This document shows, in pieces, positions 16,499 through 26,713 of a stretch of DNA of 37,350 nt. Made by a program: the position numbers and the translations under genes. The notes under the pieces were generated by a model, which was not told the origin of the DNA, made no database searches, and saw only the letters and a list, made by a program, of their open reading frames with translations. The number at the start of each line of letters is the position of its first letter. The stretch's first letter is position 1. The stretch comes from Clostridiales bacterium (lineage in GTDB: Bacteria; Bacillota; Clostridia; Lachnospirales; Lachnospiraceae), in the NCBI GenBank assembly GCA_029012085.1, contig JAQXLK010000046.1:1-37350 (forward strand), written 5' to 3'.

Positions 16499-17440
16499 TT
16501 AAATCATCCGCTTCTTTTTCAATATCTTAAGCACCACAAGACAGACCACCAATGTCACCACACAGATGATTCCAAAACCATATGGTGTGCTGTGAAGCGG
16601 TACCCATTTTCCATCCACATTCATGCCATAAAAACCGGATATAATGTTCGGAATTGCCATAACAATGGTAATTGCCGCCAAATATTTCATCACATTATTC
16701 AGTCGGATATCAATAATATTCGATAGCAGCTCTCTTGTACCATGAATAATATCCTTATAAATTACCGTCATCTCAATCGCCTGTGCATTCTCGACTTTCA
16801 CATCATCCAGCAAATCCTTGTCCTCCGGAAACTGACGCACACGACTGTATCTGGAAAGTCGGTCAATCACCGCTCCATTCGCCCGAAGAGAGGTTGCAAA
16901 ATATACAAGGTTGGACTCTAACTCATGCAGTGTTACCAAATCCTCTTCCTGCATGTCTTCCTGGGCACGGGTCTCAATCTCTGTTCTCTTATTATCAATG
17001 GTTCGCAGGTATAACTGATAAACCATACATGTCCGATACAAAATCTGATACACGAACCGCATCTGCTTTTTCGTACTGAAATCCCGTACAGTGGAATTCA
17101 CAAAATACTCCAGCACCGGTGTCTCCTCTGCACAAATCGTTATAATATAATCATCCAACAAAAGAATACCCAGCGGAATTGCCGTATATGCTTTCTGCTC
17201 ATTACGAATCTCAATAATTGGTATATCCACCAGAATCAAGGTATAGTCATCCTCAATCTCCACACGAGAACTCTCATCCGCATCCATAGCGGCACGGACA
17301 TCAGCAATATCAATCTCAAACCGCTTGGAAATCAGCTGCATCTCATCTAATGTCGGTGCAGTCAACTGCACCCAGCTACCGGGTTCGTAGGCATGTAATT
17401 CTCCAATTTTTCTATTTTCCGTTCTGTAAATCTTAATCAT
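16499..17440 (-). CDS. corA: CorA-family magnesium/divalent cation transporter
   Basis: A 313-residue channel-type transporter for Mg2+ or a related divalent ion. A long soluble N-terminal domain of about 250 residues (alpha/beta, then a long helix) precedes two C-terminal membrane segments. The diagnostic selectivity motif YGMN occurs near residue 271 at the end of the first segment, and the protein ends in a basic KKKRMI tail. Length and layout are normal for the family. GGGAGG lies before the ATG. The gene is monocistronic, ended by a good hairpin; no M-box or other magnesium riboswitch is evident in the upstream DNA. Confidence 0.93.
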   Translation of the reverse strand: MIKIYRTENRKIGELHAYEPGSWVQLTAPTLDEMQLISKRFEIDIADVRAAMDADESSRVEIEDDYTLILVDIPIIEIRNEQKAYTAIPLGILLLDDYIITICAEETPVLEYFVNSTVRDFSTKKQMRFVYQILYRTCMVYQLYLRTIDNKRTEIETRAQEDMQEEDLVTLHELESNLVYFATSLRANGAVIDRLSRYSRVRQFPEDKDLLDDVKVENAQAIEMTVIYKDIIHGTRELLSNIIDIRLNNVMKYLAAITIVMAIPNIISGFYGMNVDGKWVPLHSTPYGFGIICVVTLVVCLVVLKILKKKRMI

Positions 17441-17622
17441 AGTACATGCCTCCCTTTCCTGTATATTTTATGTATTTTTAATGCCTAATTATGTGAAGTT
17501 TTTAATGCTCTTTTCCTTATAAGAAAAAGTAAATAAAAATTCACCCATAAAACTAGTATAAGCCTTTTTCCTCAGCATTGTCAATGAAATTTACGTTCTG
17601 AACCGTCGAGGAACAATTTTAA

Positions 17623-17907
17623 GTTACCTATTCACTCGTTGCCAATACACAGCTCTGGCTTTGATAAAATTGTTTTCGAAAAGGGCTATTTGCGTCCGTT
17701 GGTACTTGCATTGAGTACTTAGCGAGGTCTTTCCGAGCTTAGTACGAAAGTACACTTGCCCACTTGGTGAGGTACTTTCGAACCTAGTGGGCATAGTGTT
17801 ACCTTGCTTACGTACCATTACGCACGCAACTAAGCGCAAGCGGGCCCGGCTTGAAAACAATTTTATCAAAGCCAGAGCGTCCGCCCAGCAAACATATGAA
17901 AAGGAAC
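17623..17907 (-). repeat. Structured palindromic repeat, copy 4 (longest, branched apical part)
   Basis: Arms of about 75 bases (17640-17675 against 17848-17880) pair nearly perfectly around CTCTGGCTTTGATAAAATTG. The GC-rich core shared with copies 1 and 5 surrounds an apical insert of about 110 bases that can form two further hairpins (GAGTACTTAGC with GCTTAGTAC, and GCCCACT with AGTGGGC). It fills most of the 470-base gap between two genes and ends three bases from the DUF368 stop codon. An open frame across it is a by-product of the palindrome. Confidence 0.85.
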
Positions 17908-17910
17908 CCA

Positions 17911-18756
17911 CTATTCACCCAAATAATAAGCTGCAAAACTACCGATACCCAAACACAGAATACCAACAAAAACATTTCCCACCGTAATGGTTCCCAACTC
18001 ACCAACAAGTAAAATTGCCACTGGTGAAGCAGCAATCAAGCCGATAATCGCCCAATACGCATAAAGTGGAAACTTCTCAAATACAATCTCTATTATCTTT
18101 GCAATACCAAAGATTCCAACAACCACACCAATTCCAAGTGGAATAAATAATGCACAGCCTCTTGCCAGACCGGCACCATCCAGTGCCACCAGCGCACGAA
18201 TAAATGCATTTATCTCACTTACAATTGGATTATAAAATCCAAGCAATAATAATATCATAGAACCGGATACACCCGGAATAATCATCGTTGCAGAAGCAAT
18301 CAGGCCAACAAAAAACATAGTAAATGCCATCCCTACTCCCGGATTCAACACAACATCTGCACGCTCCGCATTACCAAAAGCCGCAAGACCTGCCACTAAC
18401 GCAAAAAACAAAAGAAAAGAAAGGATATGTCCCCCTTTAATGGTATTCCCCTTAACCTTTTTCCATATTGCCGGCAGACCACCAACAATCAATCCAATAA
18501 AAAGCATATTGGTCGGAAGCGGCATATGTTCAAACATATATTCAATCGCAAAAGAAAGACCCACCAGCCCAATTCCGGCTCCAATAAATATCGGAAGTAA
18601 AAACTGAATGTTTTTTTTGAATTCACTAAATAAATGTGTAACACAATGTATCAGCTTATCATAGATTCCCATAGAAACTGCCATTGTTCCTCCGGATACG
18701 CCGGGAATAATGTTTGCAATACCAATAATAATACCTTTAAATATGTTCTTTATCAT
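17911..18756 (-). CDS. DUF368 family membrane protein (PopT-like polyprenyl-phosphate transporter)
   Basis: A polytopic membrane protein of 281 residues. The DUF368 hallmark is present twice: NIIPGVSGGTMAVSMGIYDK near residues 11-30 and IIPGVSGSMILLLLGFYNP near 160-178, consistent with an inverted repeat fold with re-entrant helices. DUF368 proteins have been implicated in returning undecaprenyl phosphate across the membrane for wall polymer synthesis; that role here is by homology. I chose ATG 18756 because GGAG lies seven bases upstream; an in-frame ATG at 18780 has no ribosome site. It follows the symporter gene by about 45 bases and may share its mRNA. Confidence 0.88.
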   Translation of the reverse strand: MIKNIFKGIIIGIANIIPGVSGGTMAVSMGIYDKLIHCVTHLFSEFKKNIQFLLPIFIGAGIGLVGLSFAIEYMFEHMPLPTNMLFIGLIVGGLPAIWKKVKGNTIKGGHILSFLLFFALVAGLAAFGNAERADVVLNPGVGMAFTMFFVGLIASATMIIPGVSGSMILLLLGFYNPIVSEINAFIRALVALDGAGLARGCALFIPLGIGVVVGIFGIAKIIEIVFEKFPLYAYWAIIGLIAASPVAILLVGELGTITVGNVFVGILCLGIGSFAAYYLGE

Positions 18757-18800
18757 CTCAATACTCCATTCTGCTTTCATACAGCTTTTAATAAACTATT

Positions 18801-20336
18801 CTACTCTTCCAACGATTTTGTTTTATGTACCACCACCGTTTCATCATAGCAGGTAAAGATTTCCTCCACATATTCCTTGTTCATCTTTGGTGTAATCAAA
18901 CTTACTACCGGAACCACAATCAATCCAACAATCATGGTAATTGCACCTGCATTAATTGGGGAAGCAATGAACTTGAGGAATAAATTGGATACCGTAATTC
19001 CAACTCCCACGATATAGCTTGCCCATACTGCAGCCTTTGTAATCTTCTTTGAATAAAGACCGTACATAAATGGTGCTAAAAATGCACCGGCCAAAGCACC
19101 CCATGAAATACCCATAAGCTGTGCAATAAAGGTTGGTGGATTCAGCGCTAATACAACGGATAAAATGATAAATCCTGCAACTAACACACGCATCACAACA
19201 AGCTGGGTCTTGTCGCTCATATTCTTTACAACAGACTCTTTTATGAAATCAAGTGTAAGGGTTGAGCTTGATGTCAATACCAAAGAGGATAAGGTTGACA
19301 TGGATGCGGACAATACCAATACAATCACGATTCCGATTAAAATATCCGGTAAAGTGGATAACATCTGTGGAACAATCGTATCGTATGCTACTGTACCATC
19401 TTCCTTGTAGATTGCCGCACAGTCAAACAAACGACCAAAACCACCTAAGAAATAACATCCACCGGAAATAATAATTGCAAAAAATGTAGAAACCACTGTA
19501 CCGGTCTTAACCGCTTTCTCATCCTTAATGGCATAGAACTTATGTACCATCTGTGGAAGTCCCCATGTACCAAGAGAGGTAAGAATCACTACACCTAGCA
19601 GATTCACCGGGTCCGGTCCAAAGAAGCTTGCAAACAATCCCTGTCCGCCCTGTAAAGCTGGCACTGCTACGTCATCTGCGGGAATCACAGAAAGTTCCTT
19701 GATGGCATTTAAGAAACCTCCCTTGCCATTTAAAACAGCACCAATCACGGCACAAATACCAATCAGCATGATGATACCCTGAATAAAATCATTTAACGTG
19801 GTAGCCATATAACCACCAACGATAACATATATTGCAGTAAGCAAAGCCATCACAATAATACATACTTTGTAATCAATGTCAAATGCCATACCAAAAAGTC
19901 TGGAAAGACCATTATAAATAGATGCTGTGTACGGTACTAAAAATACAAATGCTATCACAGAACCTGCAAGTCGAAGCGCCTTTGAATCATAACGCTTTCC
20001 AAAGAATTCCGGCATCGTCTTTGCATCTAACTTCTGTGTCATAACACGGGTTCTTCGTCCAAGCACCAGCCACGCCAGCAGACTTCCGATAAATGCATTA
20101 CCAAGACCAATCCAGGTAGAAGCAAGACCGTATTTCCATCCAAACTGTCCTGCATAACCTACAAATACTACAGATGAAAAATAAGATGTACCAAACGCAA
20201 ATGCAGTAAGCCATGGGCCAACTCCTCTTCCTCCTAACACAAAATCATTCACATTCGTAGCGTTCTTTCTGGAATAGAAGCCAACGCCAATCATAATTGC
20301 AAAAAATACAATTAAAAGTAAAATCTTTACTGCCAT
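18801..20336 (-). CDS. Sodium:solute symporter (SSS family)
   Basis: A 511-residue sodium-coupled transporter with about 13 membrane segments. The start has the typical SSS pattern: GVGFYSRKNATNVNDFVLGG, then GPWLTAFAFGTSYFSSVVFV, and a mid-protein QMVHKFYAIKDEKAVK segment typical of PutP/PanF-like members. The substrate could be an amino acid or an organic acid and cannot be decided. GGGAG lies upstream of the ATG. It lies about 30 bases from the preceding membrane protein gene and is followed closely by the DUF368 gene, suggesting a three-gene transcript. Confidence 0.92.
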   Translation of the reverse strand: MAVKILLLIVFFAIMIGVGFYSRKNATNVNDFVLGGRGVGPWLTAFAFGTSYFSSVVFVGYAGQFGWKYGLASTWIGLGNAFIGSLLAWLVLGRRTRVMTQKLDAKTMPEFFGKRYDSKALRLAGSVIAFVFLVPYTASIYNGLSRLFGMAFDIDYKVCIIVMALLTAIYVIVGGYMATTLNDFIQGIIMLIGICAVIGAVLNGKGGFLNAIKELSVIPADDVAVPALQGGQGLFASFFGPDPVNLLGVVILTSLGTWGLPQMVHKFYAIKDEKAVKTGTVVSTFFAIIISGGCYFLGGFGRLFDCAAIYKEDGTVAYDTIVPQMLSTLPDILIGIVIVLVLSASMSTLSSLVLTSSSTLTLDFIKESVVKNMSDKTQLVVMRVLVAGFIILSVVLALNPPTFIAQLMGISWGALAGAFLAPFMYGLYSKKITKAAVWASYIVGVGITVSNLFLKFIASPINAGAITMIVGLIVVPVVSLITPKMNKEYVEEIFTCYDETVVVHKTKSLEE

Positions 20337-20363
20337 GTTTCATCTCCCTTTTTCTTCCTAAAA

Positions 20364-21284
20364 TTATTTAAGTATTACACTGTTCCAATAAGACTGAGCT
20401 CCATAGGATGACAATTCTGCCCCATTCAATATTACTGCCCGCAATTCATATGTACCATTGTTCTGCTTTACAAATGCCATCTGTGTTTCGATGTTCGAAT
20501 TTCCCGTATCCATAAAAACATCTCCATCAATTGTTACCGAACCATATCCGGCCAAGGCAACAACTGTGGTATTTCCCTGTTTTTGCACAAGTGCATCCTT
20601 AACATAAACTTTTTTCATAATTTTGTCACCAATGCGCTGACCATCCGCCGTAGTTTGATCCATAACTGCAACTGCCTCTGTGCGTGTCTCATTATCTGCA
20701 ATTCTTATTATCTCTCCATATCCGGCCACTGCTTTGAAAATGAAAGCGAAAAATGCCAAAAAAGCCACTAAAAAACCAAAACAACATAAGGTTCCAAGTC
20801 CACCACTTCCACTCACATATTTATTTCTTTGCATCGGATATACAAACGGAAGCAGCAATGCCCAAACAATAAGCGAAACTTTTCTCCCATATAGTATATT
20901 TACTAAAACTGCATCCACAATCACAACCAGCGTACATATGCTAAACACCCCTTGTAATTTCTGAAGGTTCATATATACATCCGACATTCCCTGCGAACAA
21001 ATCCAGGCTATCAGTGCAATTTCAAGGATAATACTAAGGTGTGCCGCATATTTTCCAATTATTAATATGATATTTTCACCAGAGGTATCATTTCTCTGTA
21101 CACTGCTTGTATTATTTGTAGTGCTTACAGAGGATATCACCACCGGTTCCTGATTTTTATCAAAATCCCATGGATTTGCTTCTCCGAAATCCTCTTTTTT
21201 TGTTTCTGCACCACTCGTACCGGATAATTTTAACCCACTTCCGGACTCTTGCTTGTTTTCTTCATCTGTTAATTTTAATTCCAT
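20364..21284 (-). CDS. Unknown four-helix membrane protein with C-terminal extracytoplasmic domain
   Basis: A protein of 306 residues that I do not recognise. About 75 polar residues (rich in Ser, Glu, Lys; probably disordered) precede four hydrophobic segments between about 80 and 200, then a C-terminal region of about 100 residues with alternating hydrophobic and polar residues suggesting a small beta domain. ATG 21284 has an excellent GGAGGGGAG site; an earlier in-frame codon would place that site inside the gene. Its gene precedes the symporter by about 30 bases, so it may act with it. Confidence 0.75.
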   Translation of the reverse strand: MELKLTDEENKQESGSGLKLSGTSGAETKKEDFGEANPWDFDKNQEPVVISSVSTTNNTSSVQRNDTSGENIILIIGKYAAHLSIILEIALIAWICSQGMSDVYMNLQKLQGVFSICTLVVIVDAVLVNILYGRKVSLIVWALLLPFVYPMQRNKYVSGSGGLGTLCCFGFLVAFLAFFAFIFKAVAGYGEIIRIADNETRTEAVAVMDQTTADGQRIGDKIMKKVYVKDALVQKQGNTTVVALAGYGSVTIDGDVFMDTGNSNIETQMAFVKQNNGTYELRAVILNGAELSSYGAQSYWNSVILK

Positions 21285-21362
21285 CTTTGTCTCCCCTCCA
21301 TTTACTTTCCTGCACCATACTACCATAATTCGCTTTTTCTTTCAATCGCCATGATTCGCTTT

Positions 21363-24300
21363 TTATTTCAGTTTCATGCCAGATACATATCCGGCAGACT
21401 TTTTAAACAACTTTTTGTATTTGCTCCGTTTGCTCTTTGGCACTTTAATCTGTGCTTTTTTATCAATTCCCTTAATTGCATTTTTACCAACAGTTTTCAA
21501 AGACGTTGATTTTATGGTAATTGTCTTTAACTTCTTATCACCGTAAAAAACGTTTTTGCCAATGGTTGTTACGTTTTTGCCAATGGTTGCTTTTTTCAGT
21601 TTCTTACAGTTTTTAAATGCATTTGCATCAATAACCGTAATCTTATAACTTTTTCCACCAATATTAAGCGTATCCTTCACAACAATGCTGGTCTTCTTCT
21701 TGCTGGTAATACCCGTAACAGCAGCTGTCTTGTCTCCTGTTACCTTATAAATATATCCGGATACGATGTATTTATGTCCCTTCACTACATCAATTTCATA
21801 CTTATTTGCATTCTTATTTTCTTCAACATTTTTGTCATTTTCTTTATTTGGATCATTTTCATTATTTTGATCATTATCCTTATTTGGATTATTGGGGTCA
21901 TTATTTTGATCATCATTTTGATTATTATTATCATCATTATTATCATTTTTACTACTTGTTGTAACAATAATGTCAGATGTGAATTTTCCGTCATATCGGA
22001 CTCCATCTACATTCATGAATGCACTAATCTGATATTTGTAAGAAGTATTTTCTTTCAAATCTAAATCTTGAAAAGCGTTTTCTGTTACTTCTGATAGCTT
22101 TTGATACTCTTGTGTACTCTCATCCCATCTGGACACAACGTATCCATTTGCATTCTTAATGGCTTTCCAACTTAAAGAAACATTCGTACCTTCCGCTTTT
22201 GCTTTTACATCTTGCACTGCCTGCGGTGTTACAATTAATTTTGCATATTCCTCTATCACACCATCTTTTGTACCTGCTATTACCTTTGTAACACCTGCAT
22301 TGAGACCGGTTACTTTTGCATAATTTGTCATTTTCTCTCCATCTTCCGATTCTACCCTTTCAACAGAGGCATACTTGTCATTGCTAATTTCCCAGTCTAA
22401 TTCAGAATCAAACTGATCTGCAACCTCTAATTTCGCAGATACGGTTATGCTCTCTTCAGGTGCAACAATATACTGTTTCTCTCCCATTTTAATACCCGGG
22501 ACAAAAACCGGTTGTCCACCATTGGAAAGGACTTGATTTCCCGGATGATAATATGTACCATCTGTAACACACGGACTAACAGTATATTGATATCCCCATC
22601 CTCTAGGACTTGCATTTACACCCGGCTCTACATTTGTGTCCACATAGCTATAAGTACGCTCTCCTGTTTTCTCGACAAATCCAATATCTTTATAACGATT
22701 AATTCCGGTTACTAATCGTACAAAATAACCATCGATGTTTGTCTCATCTTCTAATCCGTCAAAAGAAATCGTAATCTGTTTATAAACCGCATTTGCTGTA
22801 CAATTCGTTACTTTGTTGTCTGCTATGACACCTACCGGAATCTGTACAAAGGTATGGCGTTCATCATTCGAAGTAACCGTAAGCATAGTCGTACCATACT
22901 TTAATCCCTCTATGACAATACTCTTTTCCTTGTCGTTTTTATTTCCACTTTCTTTATCCGCAACGGATTTTACTTTTGCAATACTTTCATCTGCTATTTC
23001 ATAAGTAAAATCCAGATTGCTATAATCCGCACTACTATTATATTTTATGGTAAATTCCTTTTCTTTTACTCCCTTATATTCAATTACTGTAAATACATCA
23101 CTGTTGCCTGCAATCCGGGTAACCGGTGTATAACTGTATGTTTTTGCAGAAACAATACTATCCTTGCTTTCATATAAATCCGAACCGTTCGAATACCATC
23201 TTTGATAATAAGAACGGATACAGAATTTGTACTCTGTATTCTCAGCAAGATTTTCCACTGTATAGGAAGTCTTATCCTGTGGTAATGCCCTTCCGTAGTT
23301 CAGCTGTTTCCATTCGGAAGCAGAATCGTCCCATTGATACAGCATATAACCATAACACTTCTCCACAGGTTCCCAGGAAAGAGACACTTTTGTTTTCTCA
23401 ATCTGCTCCACTTTGAAATTCGCAACCTTAGCTGGCTGTACATAAACATTACAAGAAGCATAACAATATTCATCTGTGGAATATGCCCGGATAGATGCAA
23501 GACCGCTTCCTTTAATGGTAACCTTTCCCTGCTGATCCACCTCTGCAACAGACGGATCCGTGCTTTCCCACCGTTTTACTTCTTTATTTGTTGCATTATC
23601 CGGTGTATAGGAAGCAACTGCCAACTGCTTCGTTGCCCCAATTTCTTCTTCCTTATAATAGAGCCAGGTAGTGTCCATGCTCATTTTCTTTACGGTAACC
23701 GGTGTAACCTTTACGGAAATAGTCCCGGAAACTCCACTGCCATCTGTGGTACTGCCTGTAATCACCACATCACCAACTGCTTTTGCTGTAATTAATCCGG
23801 TAGCAGATACTGTTGCTATCTCCTCATTGGAAGAAGTCCATTTTAAATCCTGAGATGCTTCTTTTGGTAAAACCGTATAATCTGCATAATATTTTAATCC
23901 CGGCTGCAATTCGATACTATTCTTCTTTAAACTGATTCCGGTTGCCTGATTTTTCTGGAAATGAATGGTGCATACTCCATACACGCCGCCGCCATCTGTT
24001 GGCACCGCATATACCTTTACATCACCATACATCTTTCTGGTAACAGTTCCGTCTTCTGTTACCTCAGCCATACTCTCCACCGATGTATACCACTTAATCT
24101 CTTTGTCCTTTGTCTCCTGCTCGCTTAAAACATTACCCTCTTCATCTTTTTCTGTTGCTACCCGTACAATTTTATCAAGCTTGACCGTATCCCCGGTAAC
24201 TGAAATCTCTGTGGTCTTCTGGTTATTGTAAAGGATATCCACACTGCTTACCACAGGCTCATCTTCGCTTAAATCCTCTCTATACGGAAGGGTTTTATTA

Positions 24301-26546
24301 TTCTCAAAAATGTATTCTACATTTTTCGGTTTTGCATGCTCGGTATATCCCTTTACTCCCTGCAGTTCATTATCTTTGAATATTACCTTTTTCAGTGGTA
24401 TCTCTGCATTATCCGGTCCCCGTAAATAGGCCATACGATTATAGAATGCCGTAATCTTTTGTTTACCATTTTCATCTATTACCCAGTCTACATCTTCTTT
24501 TTTATCAAGACCTTTTTCTTTATCCTCTGCGTCATTGCCGGTTCGCATTGTATAATGGTAAGAATCGAAATATTTCTTGTTTGGCGCATAATACTTGTTT
24601 CCACTAAACTCCAGCGTTTCTTTACAATCAAGCCCTGTGCTTCCAACTATTAAAGCCTCCCATGCAGTTATCCGTGCAATACTACGCTTATAATCATAAA
24701 CCGTATTATTCTTGATTGTGACATCTTTCCAACCGTCAGACGCTGATGCATTAAATACATTATGGGATATCTTTGTTCCATCATACAGATAGAAGGTATT
24801 TCCTTCCACCTGTCCAACGGAACCGCAGACCGTTCCAACCGATTTCAAAAATACAAACTCGTTATTCTTTGCTACTTTCCCAACAACAGCAAAACTCATA
24901 CCAACGTCCGCAAATACCTTATTCCCCTCTAACGTCATCTTTCCCTGGGAGAAACCGGCTTTTTCCTGCTTTCCATCCGTACTGCCCAGGTAAAATTCAT
25001 TATTTCGAATGATAATGTTTTTCTCGTCGCCATTACTGGAATCAAATACACTAGCACCATTGGATCTGGTGGTTATAATCTCAATAATGTTGTCTTCCAC
25101 TACACAATTGGTTATGGTACCAAAGGTCATAAATTTAGAATCTGCCTGGCAGATAAAATGATTACCTGCAATCCGGACATCATCAATTCGCACGGAATCA
25201 CCATACGCTACGGTGAAACACATATTCTGGTTTCCAATTACTTCCGTATACTTAACCGGAATGGTATGTATGGAATTGTTAATCAAATCAACGTTACTGA
25301 TACTGGTATTCTCATTTACATGAGCACCGGTTTTTGGTATGTTGAAAATACCAATCTGCTCATCTCTGGCATTACTATATAAGTCACAGTTCATCACCGT
25401 AATATTTTTCACTTCTTTGTTCCAAAAATCCATGATTCCTACATTGGCACCTCTATAGGTTCCACTAAACTGGATCATAGTACAGTCATCCACTGTAATA
25501 TTGGTGTCACCACTGTAACAACAGAAATTAGAATACTGCTTATCCTGAAAATAATATGCAGAATAGGTTTCCTGTGGAATAATCATATCCATGTTATAAA
25601 TATATACATTATCACAATAAATCAATGTAAACTGTCTCATATAATGATATAAATCTACTTCTCTTGCTTCAATCCGAAAATCTCCGAAGTAAAGATTTTT
25701 AGCGTTCCATGTAAGGAAAAAATGTTCCGAATATCCCTGATCTGCACGATAATCATTATCAGTAAATAGGATAGATGATTCTCCGTCTCCAACAATATTC
25801 ACATCTTTCAGACCATCGGAAACAATCTCATTAATACATTTGTATTCACCGGTTGGAATGTACACCAGACCTCTGAAGACCTCCTCATTACTTGCTGCAT
25901 AGTTCGATGCGAAAACGGCTGCAGAAGAAATCCCACTCTGGGATGGCGTTACTCCGTCCCCCATTGCACCAAACTGTTTTACATTAACAACTACCCATTT
26001 TTCACCCTTTATCTCACACTCGTCCGGTACAATACAGGCATACAATCCGTTGGCAAGCTGAACGGCTCCTTCTTTCCTTTTCGCCTGTCCCATATCCCAT
26101 TCGCTCATGATTTCATAAACGGCACCGCCACCGTCACCTTTTTTATAAAAGCCCTCTGTTTTTATAAATTTTCCGGCTCTCAGTCTGATATCATCACTAT
26201 TCTTCAAATCCTCTGTACTTTCAAAGGTTACCTTTACCTTCTCTATATCTCTCTGACCAAAAGAATAGGTCTTAAGAAAAGAATAATCATACTCTTTGTA
26301 CACCTGTGTTTGTGCTATAGATGTAGGGTCCACTTCTACCTTTTTAACTTCTGTATTGTTCTGTGAAGCGGAGGTTTTACTGATTAACTCCTCCTCCGAC
26401 ACTTCTGCAGCAGAAGCGTCACCTGCCTCTTTTGCATAAATGCTGCTCTTATCAATCCCATTGCAGCTGCTTCCAATCAATACAAATGCAGCAAGCATTG
26501 TCATAACAAGCCGCTTTCCTTTTTGATACTTTTTCTTCCTTATCAT
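21363..26546 (-). CDS. Giant secreted protein: right-handed beta-helix, Ig-like, FN3 and LRR_5 domains
   Basis: A 1727-residue surface protein. The N-terminal hydrophobic stretch ends in LIGSSC (Cys28), a weak lipobox, so it is secreted and may be a lipoprotein. From about residue 185 (VKQFGAMGDG) to about 760 it looks like a pectate-lyase-type beta-helix with many parallel-coil turns (NNT, NNS, GN patterns). Bacterial Ig-like (Big_2) domains such as ATGISLKKNSIELQPG alternate with FN3 domains to about 1525. A linker of about 45 residues of Asn, Asp, Gln, Lys and Glu follows, then LRR_5 repeats to the end. A polysaccharide lyase or binding role is inferred; I could not identify catalytic residues. 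ATG 26546 has GGGGAGAG upstream. Confidence 0.88.
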   Translation of the reverse strand: MIRKKKYQKGKRLVMTMLAAFVLIGSSCNGIDKSSIYAKEAGDASAAEVSEEELISKTSASQNNTEVKKVEVDPTSIAQTQVYKEYDYSFLKTYSFGQRDIEKVKVTFESTEDLKNSDDIRLRAGKFIKTEGFYKKGDGGGAVYEIMSEWDMGQAKRKEGAVQLANGLYACIVPDECEIKGEKWVVVNVKQFGAMGDGVTPSQSGISSAAVFASNYAASNEEVFRGLVYIPTGEYKCINEIVSDGLKDVNIVGDGESSILFTDNDYRADQGYSEHFFLTWNAKNLYFGDFRIEAREVDLYHYMRQFTLIYCDNVYIYNMDMIIPQETYSAYYFQDKQYSNFCCYSGDTNITVDDCTMIQFSGTYRGANVGIMDFWNKEVKNITVMNCDLYSNARDEQIGIFNIPKTGAHVNENTSISNVDLINNSIHTIPVKYTEVIGNQNMCFTVAYGDSVRIDDVRIAGNHFICQADSKFMTFGTITNCVVEDNIIEIITTRSNGASVFDSSNGDEKNIIIRNNEFYLGSTDGKQEKAGFSQGKMTLEGNKVFADVGMSFAVVGKVAKNNEFVFLKSVGTVCGSVGQVEGNTFYLYDGTKISHNVFNASASDGWKDVTIKNNTVYDYKRSIARITAWEALIVGSTGLDCKETLEFSGNKYYAPNKKYFDSYHYTMRTGNDAEDKEKGLDKKEDVDWVIDENGKQKITAFYNRMAYLRGPDNAEIPLKKVIFKDNELQGVKGYTEHAKPKNVEYIFENNKTLPYREDLSEDEPVVSSVDILYNNQKTTEISVTGDTVKLDKIVRVATEKDEEGNVLSEQETKDKEIKWYTSVESMAEVTEDGTVTRKMYGDVKVYAVPTDGGGVYGVCTIHFQKNQATGISLKKNSIELQPGLKYYADYTVLPKEASQDLKWTSSNEEIATVSATGLITAKAVGDVVITGSTTDGSGVSGTISVKVTPVTVKKMSMDTTWLYYKEEEIGATKQLAVASYTPDNATNKEVKRWESTDPSVAEVDQQGKVTIKGSGLASIRAYSTDEYCYASCNVYVQPAKVANFKVEQIEKTKVSLSWEPVEKCYGYMLYQWDDSASEWKQLNYGRALPQDKTSYTVENLAENTEYKFCIRSYYQRWYSNGSDLYESKDSIVSAKTYSYTPVTRIAGNSDVFTVIEYKGVKEKEFTIKYNSSADYSNLDFTYEIADESIAKVKSVADKESGNKNDKEKSIVIEGLKYGTTMLTVTSNDERHTFVQIPVGVIADNKVTNCTANAVYKQITISFDGLEDETNIDGYFVRLVTGINRYKDIGFVEKTGERTYSYVDTNVEPGVNASPRGWGYQYTVSPCVTDGTYYHPGNQVLSNGGQPVFVPGIKMGEKQYIVAPEESITVSAKLEVADQFDSELDWEISNDKYASVERVESEDGEKMTNYAKVTGLNAGVTKVIAGTKDGVIEEYAKLIVTPQAVQDVKAKAEGTNVSLSWKAIKNANGYVVSRWDESTQEYQKLSEVTENAFQDLDLKENTSYKYQISAFMNVDGVRYDGKFTSDIIVTTSSKNDNNDDNNNQNDDQNNDPNNPNKDNDQNNENDPNKENDKNVEENKNANKYEIDVVKGHKYIVSGYIYKVTGDKTAAVTGITSKKKTSIVVKDTLNIGGKSYKITVIDANAFKNCKKLKKATIGKNVTTIGKNVFYGDKKLKTITIKSTSLKTVGKNAIKGIDKKAQIKVPKSKRSKYKKLFKKSAGYVSGMKLK

Positions 26547-26583
26547 AATCACACTCTCCCCTTTTTTATTCCTGTAAGTCCTT

Positions 26584-26646
26584 TTCAAAAAAGAGGCTGC
26601 CACAATGAAATCCTAACGTATCTCTTTTCATGACAACCTCTTTTTC
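26584..26646 (-). terminator. Terminator or attenuator hairpin ahead of the beta-helix gene
   Basis: On the minus strand AAAAAGAGG pairs with CCTCTTTTT at the base of a stem of about 60 nt, with TGAAA/TTTCA further in and a T run at its end. It lies after valS and its repeat but also directly after a predicted promoter for the next gene, so it could end valS transcripts, attenuate the beta-helix gene, or both. Confidence 0.65.
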
Positions 26647-26675
26647 ATTCTATCATTTTTTTCAAGTCAATCCAA
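26647..26675 (-). promoter_or_regulatory. Possible promoter of the beta-helix surface protein gene
   Basis: On the minus strand TTGGAT (26675-26670) and TAGAAT (26652-26647) are 17 bases apart. Initiation would fall at about 26640, at the start of the terminator-like hairpin. Confidence 0.45.
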
Positions 26676-26713
26676 GTACAATTTGAACATCCGCCCACTT
26701 ATTTCCCAAGCTT

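Noticed and set aside
17510-17529. Imperfect palindrome CTTTTCCTTATAAGAAAAAG upstream of the corA-type gene
   Set aside because: A+T-rich palindromes of this size arise readily by chance and it lies away from an identified promoter.
17624-17911. Open reading frames across the 17.6 kb repeat
   Set aside because: They follow from the palindrome, differ between copies and have no ribosome site; the other copies do not keep them open.
21774-22064. Ile/Met-rich frames opposite the low-complexity linker of the beta-helix protein
   Set aside because: These are frame shadows of the Asn/Asp-rich linker, with repetitive composition and no start signals.
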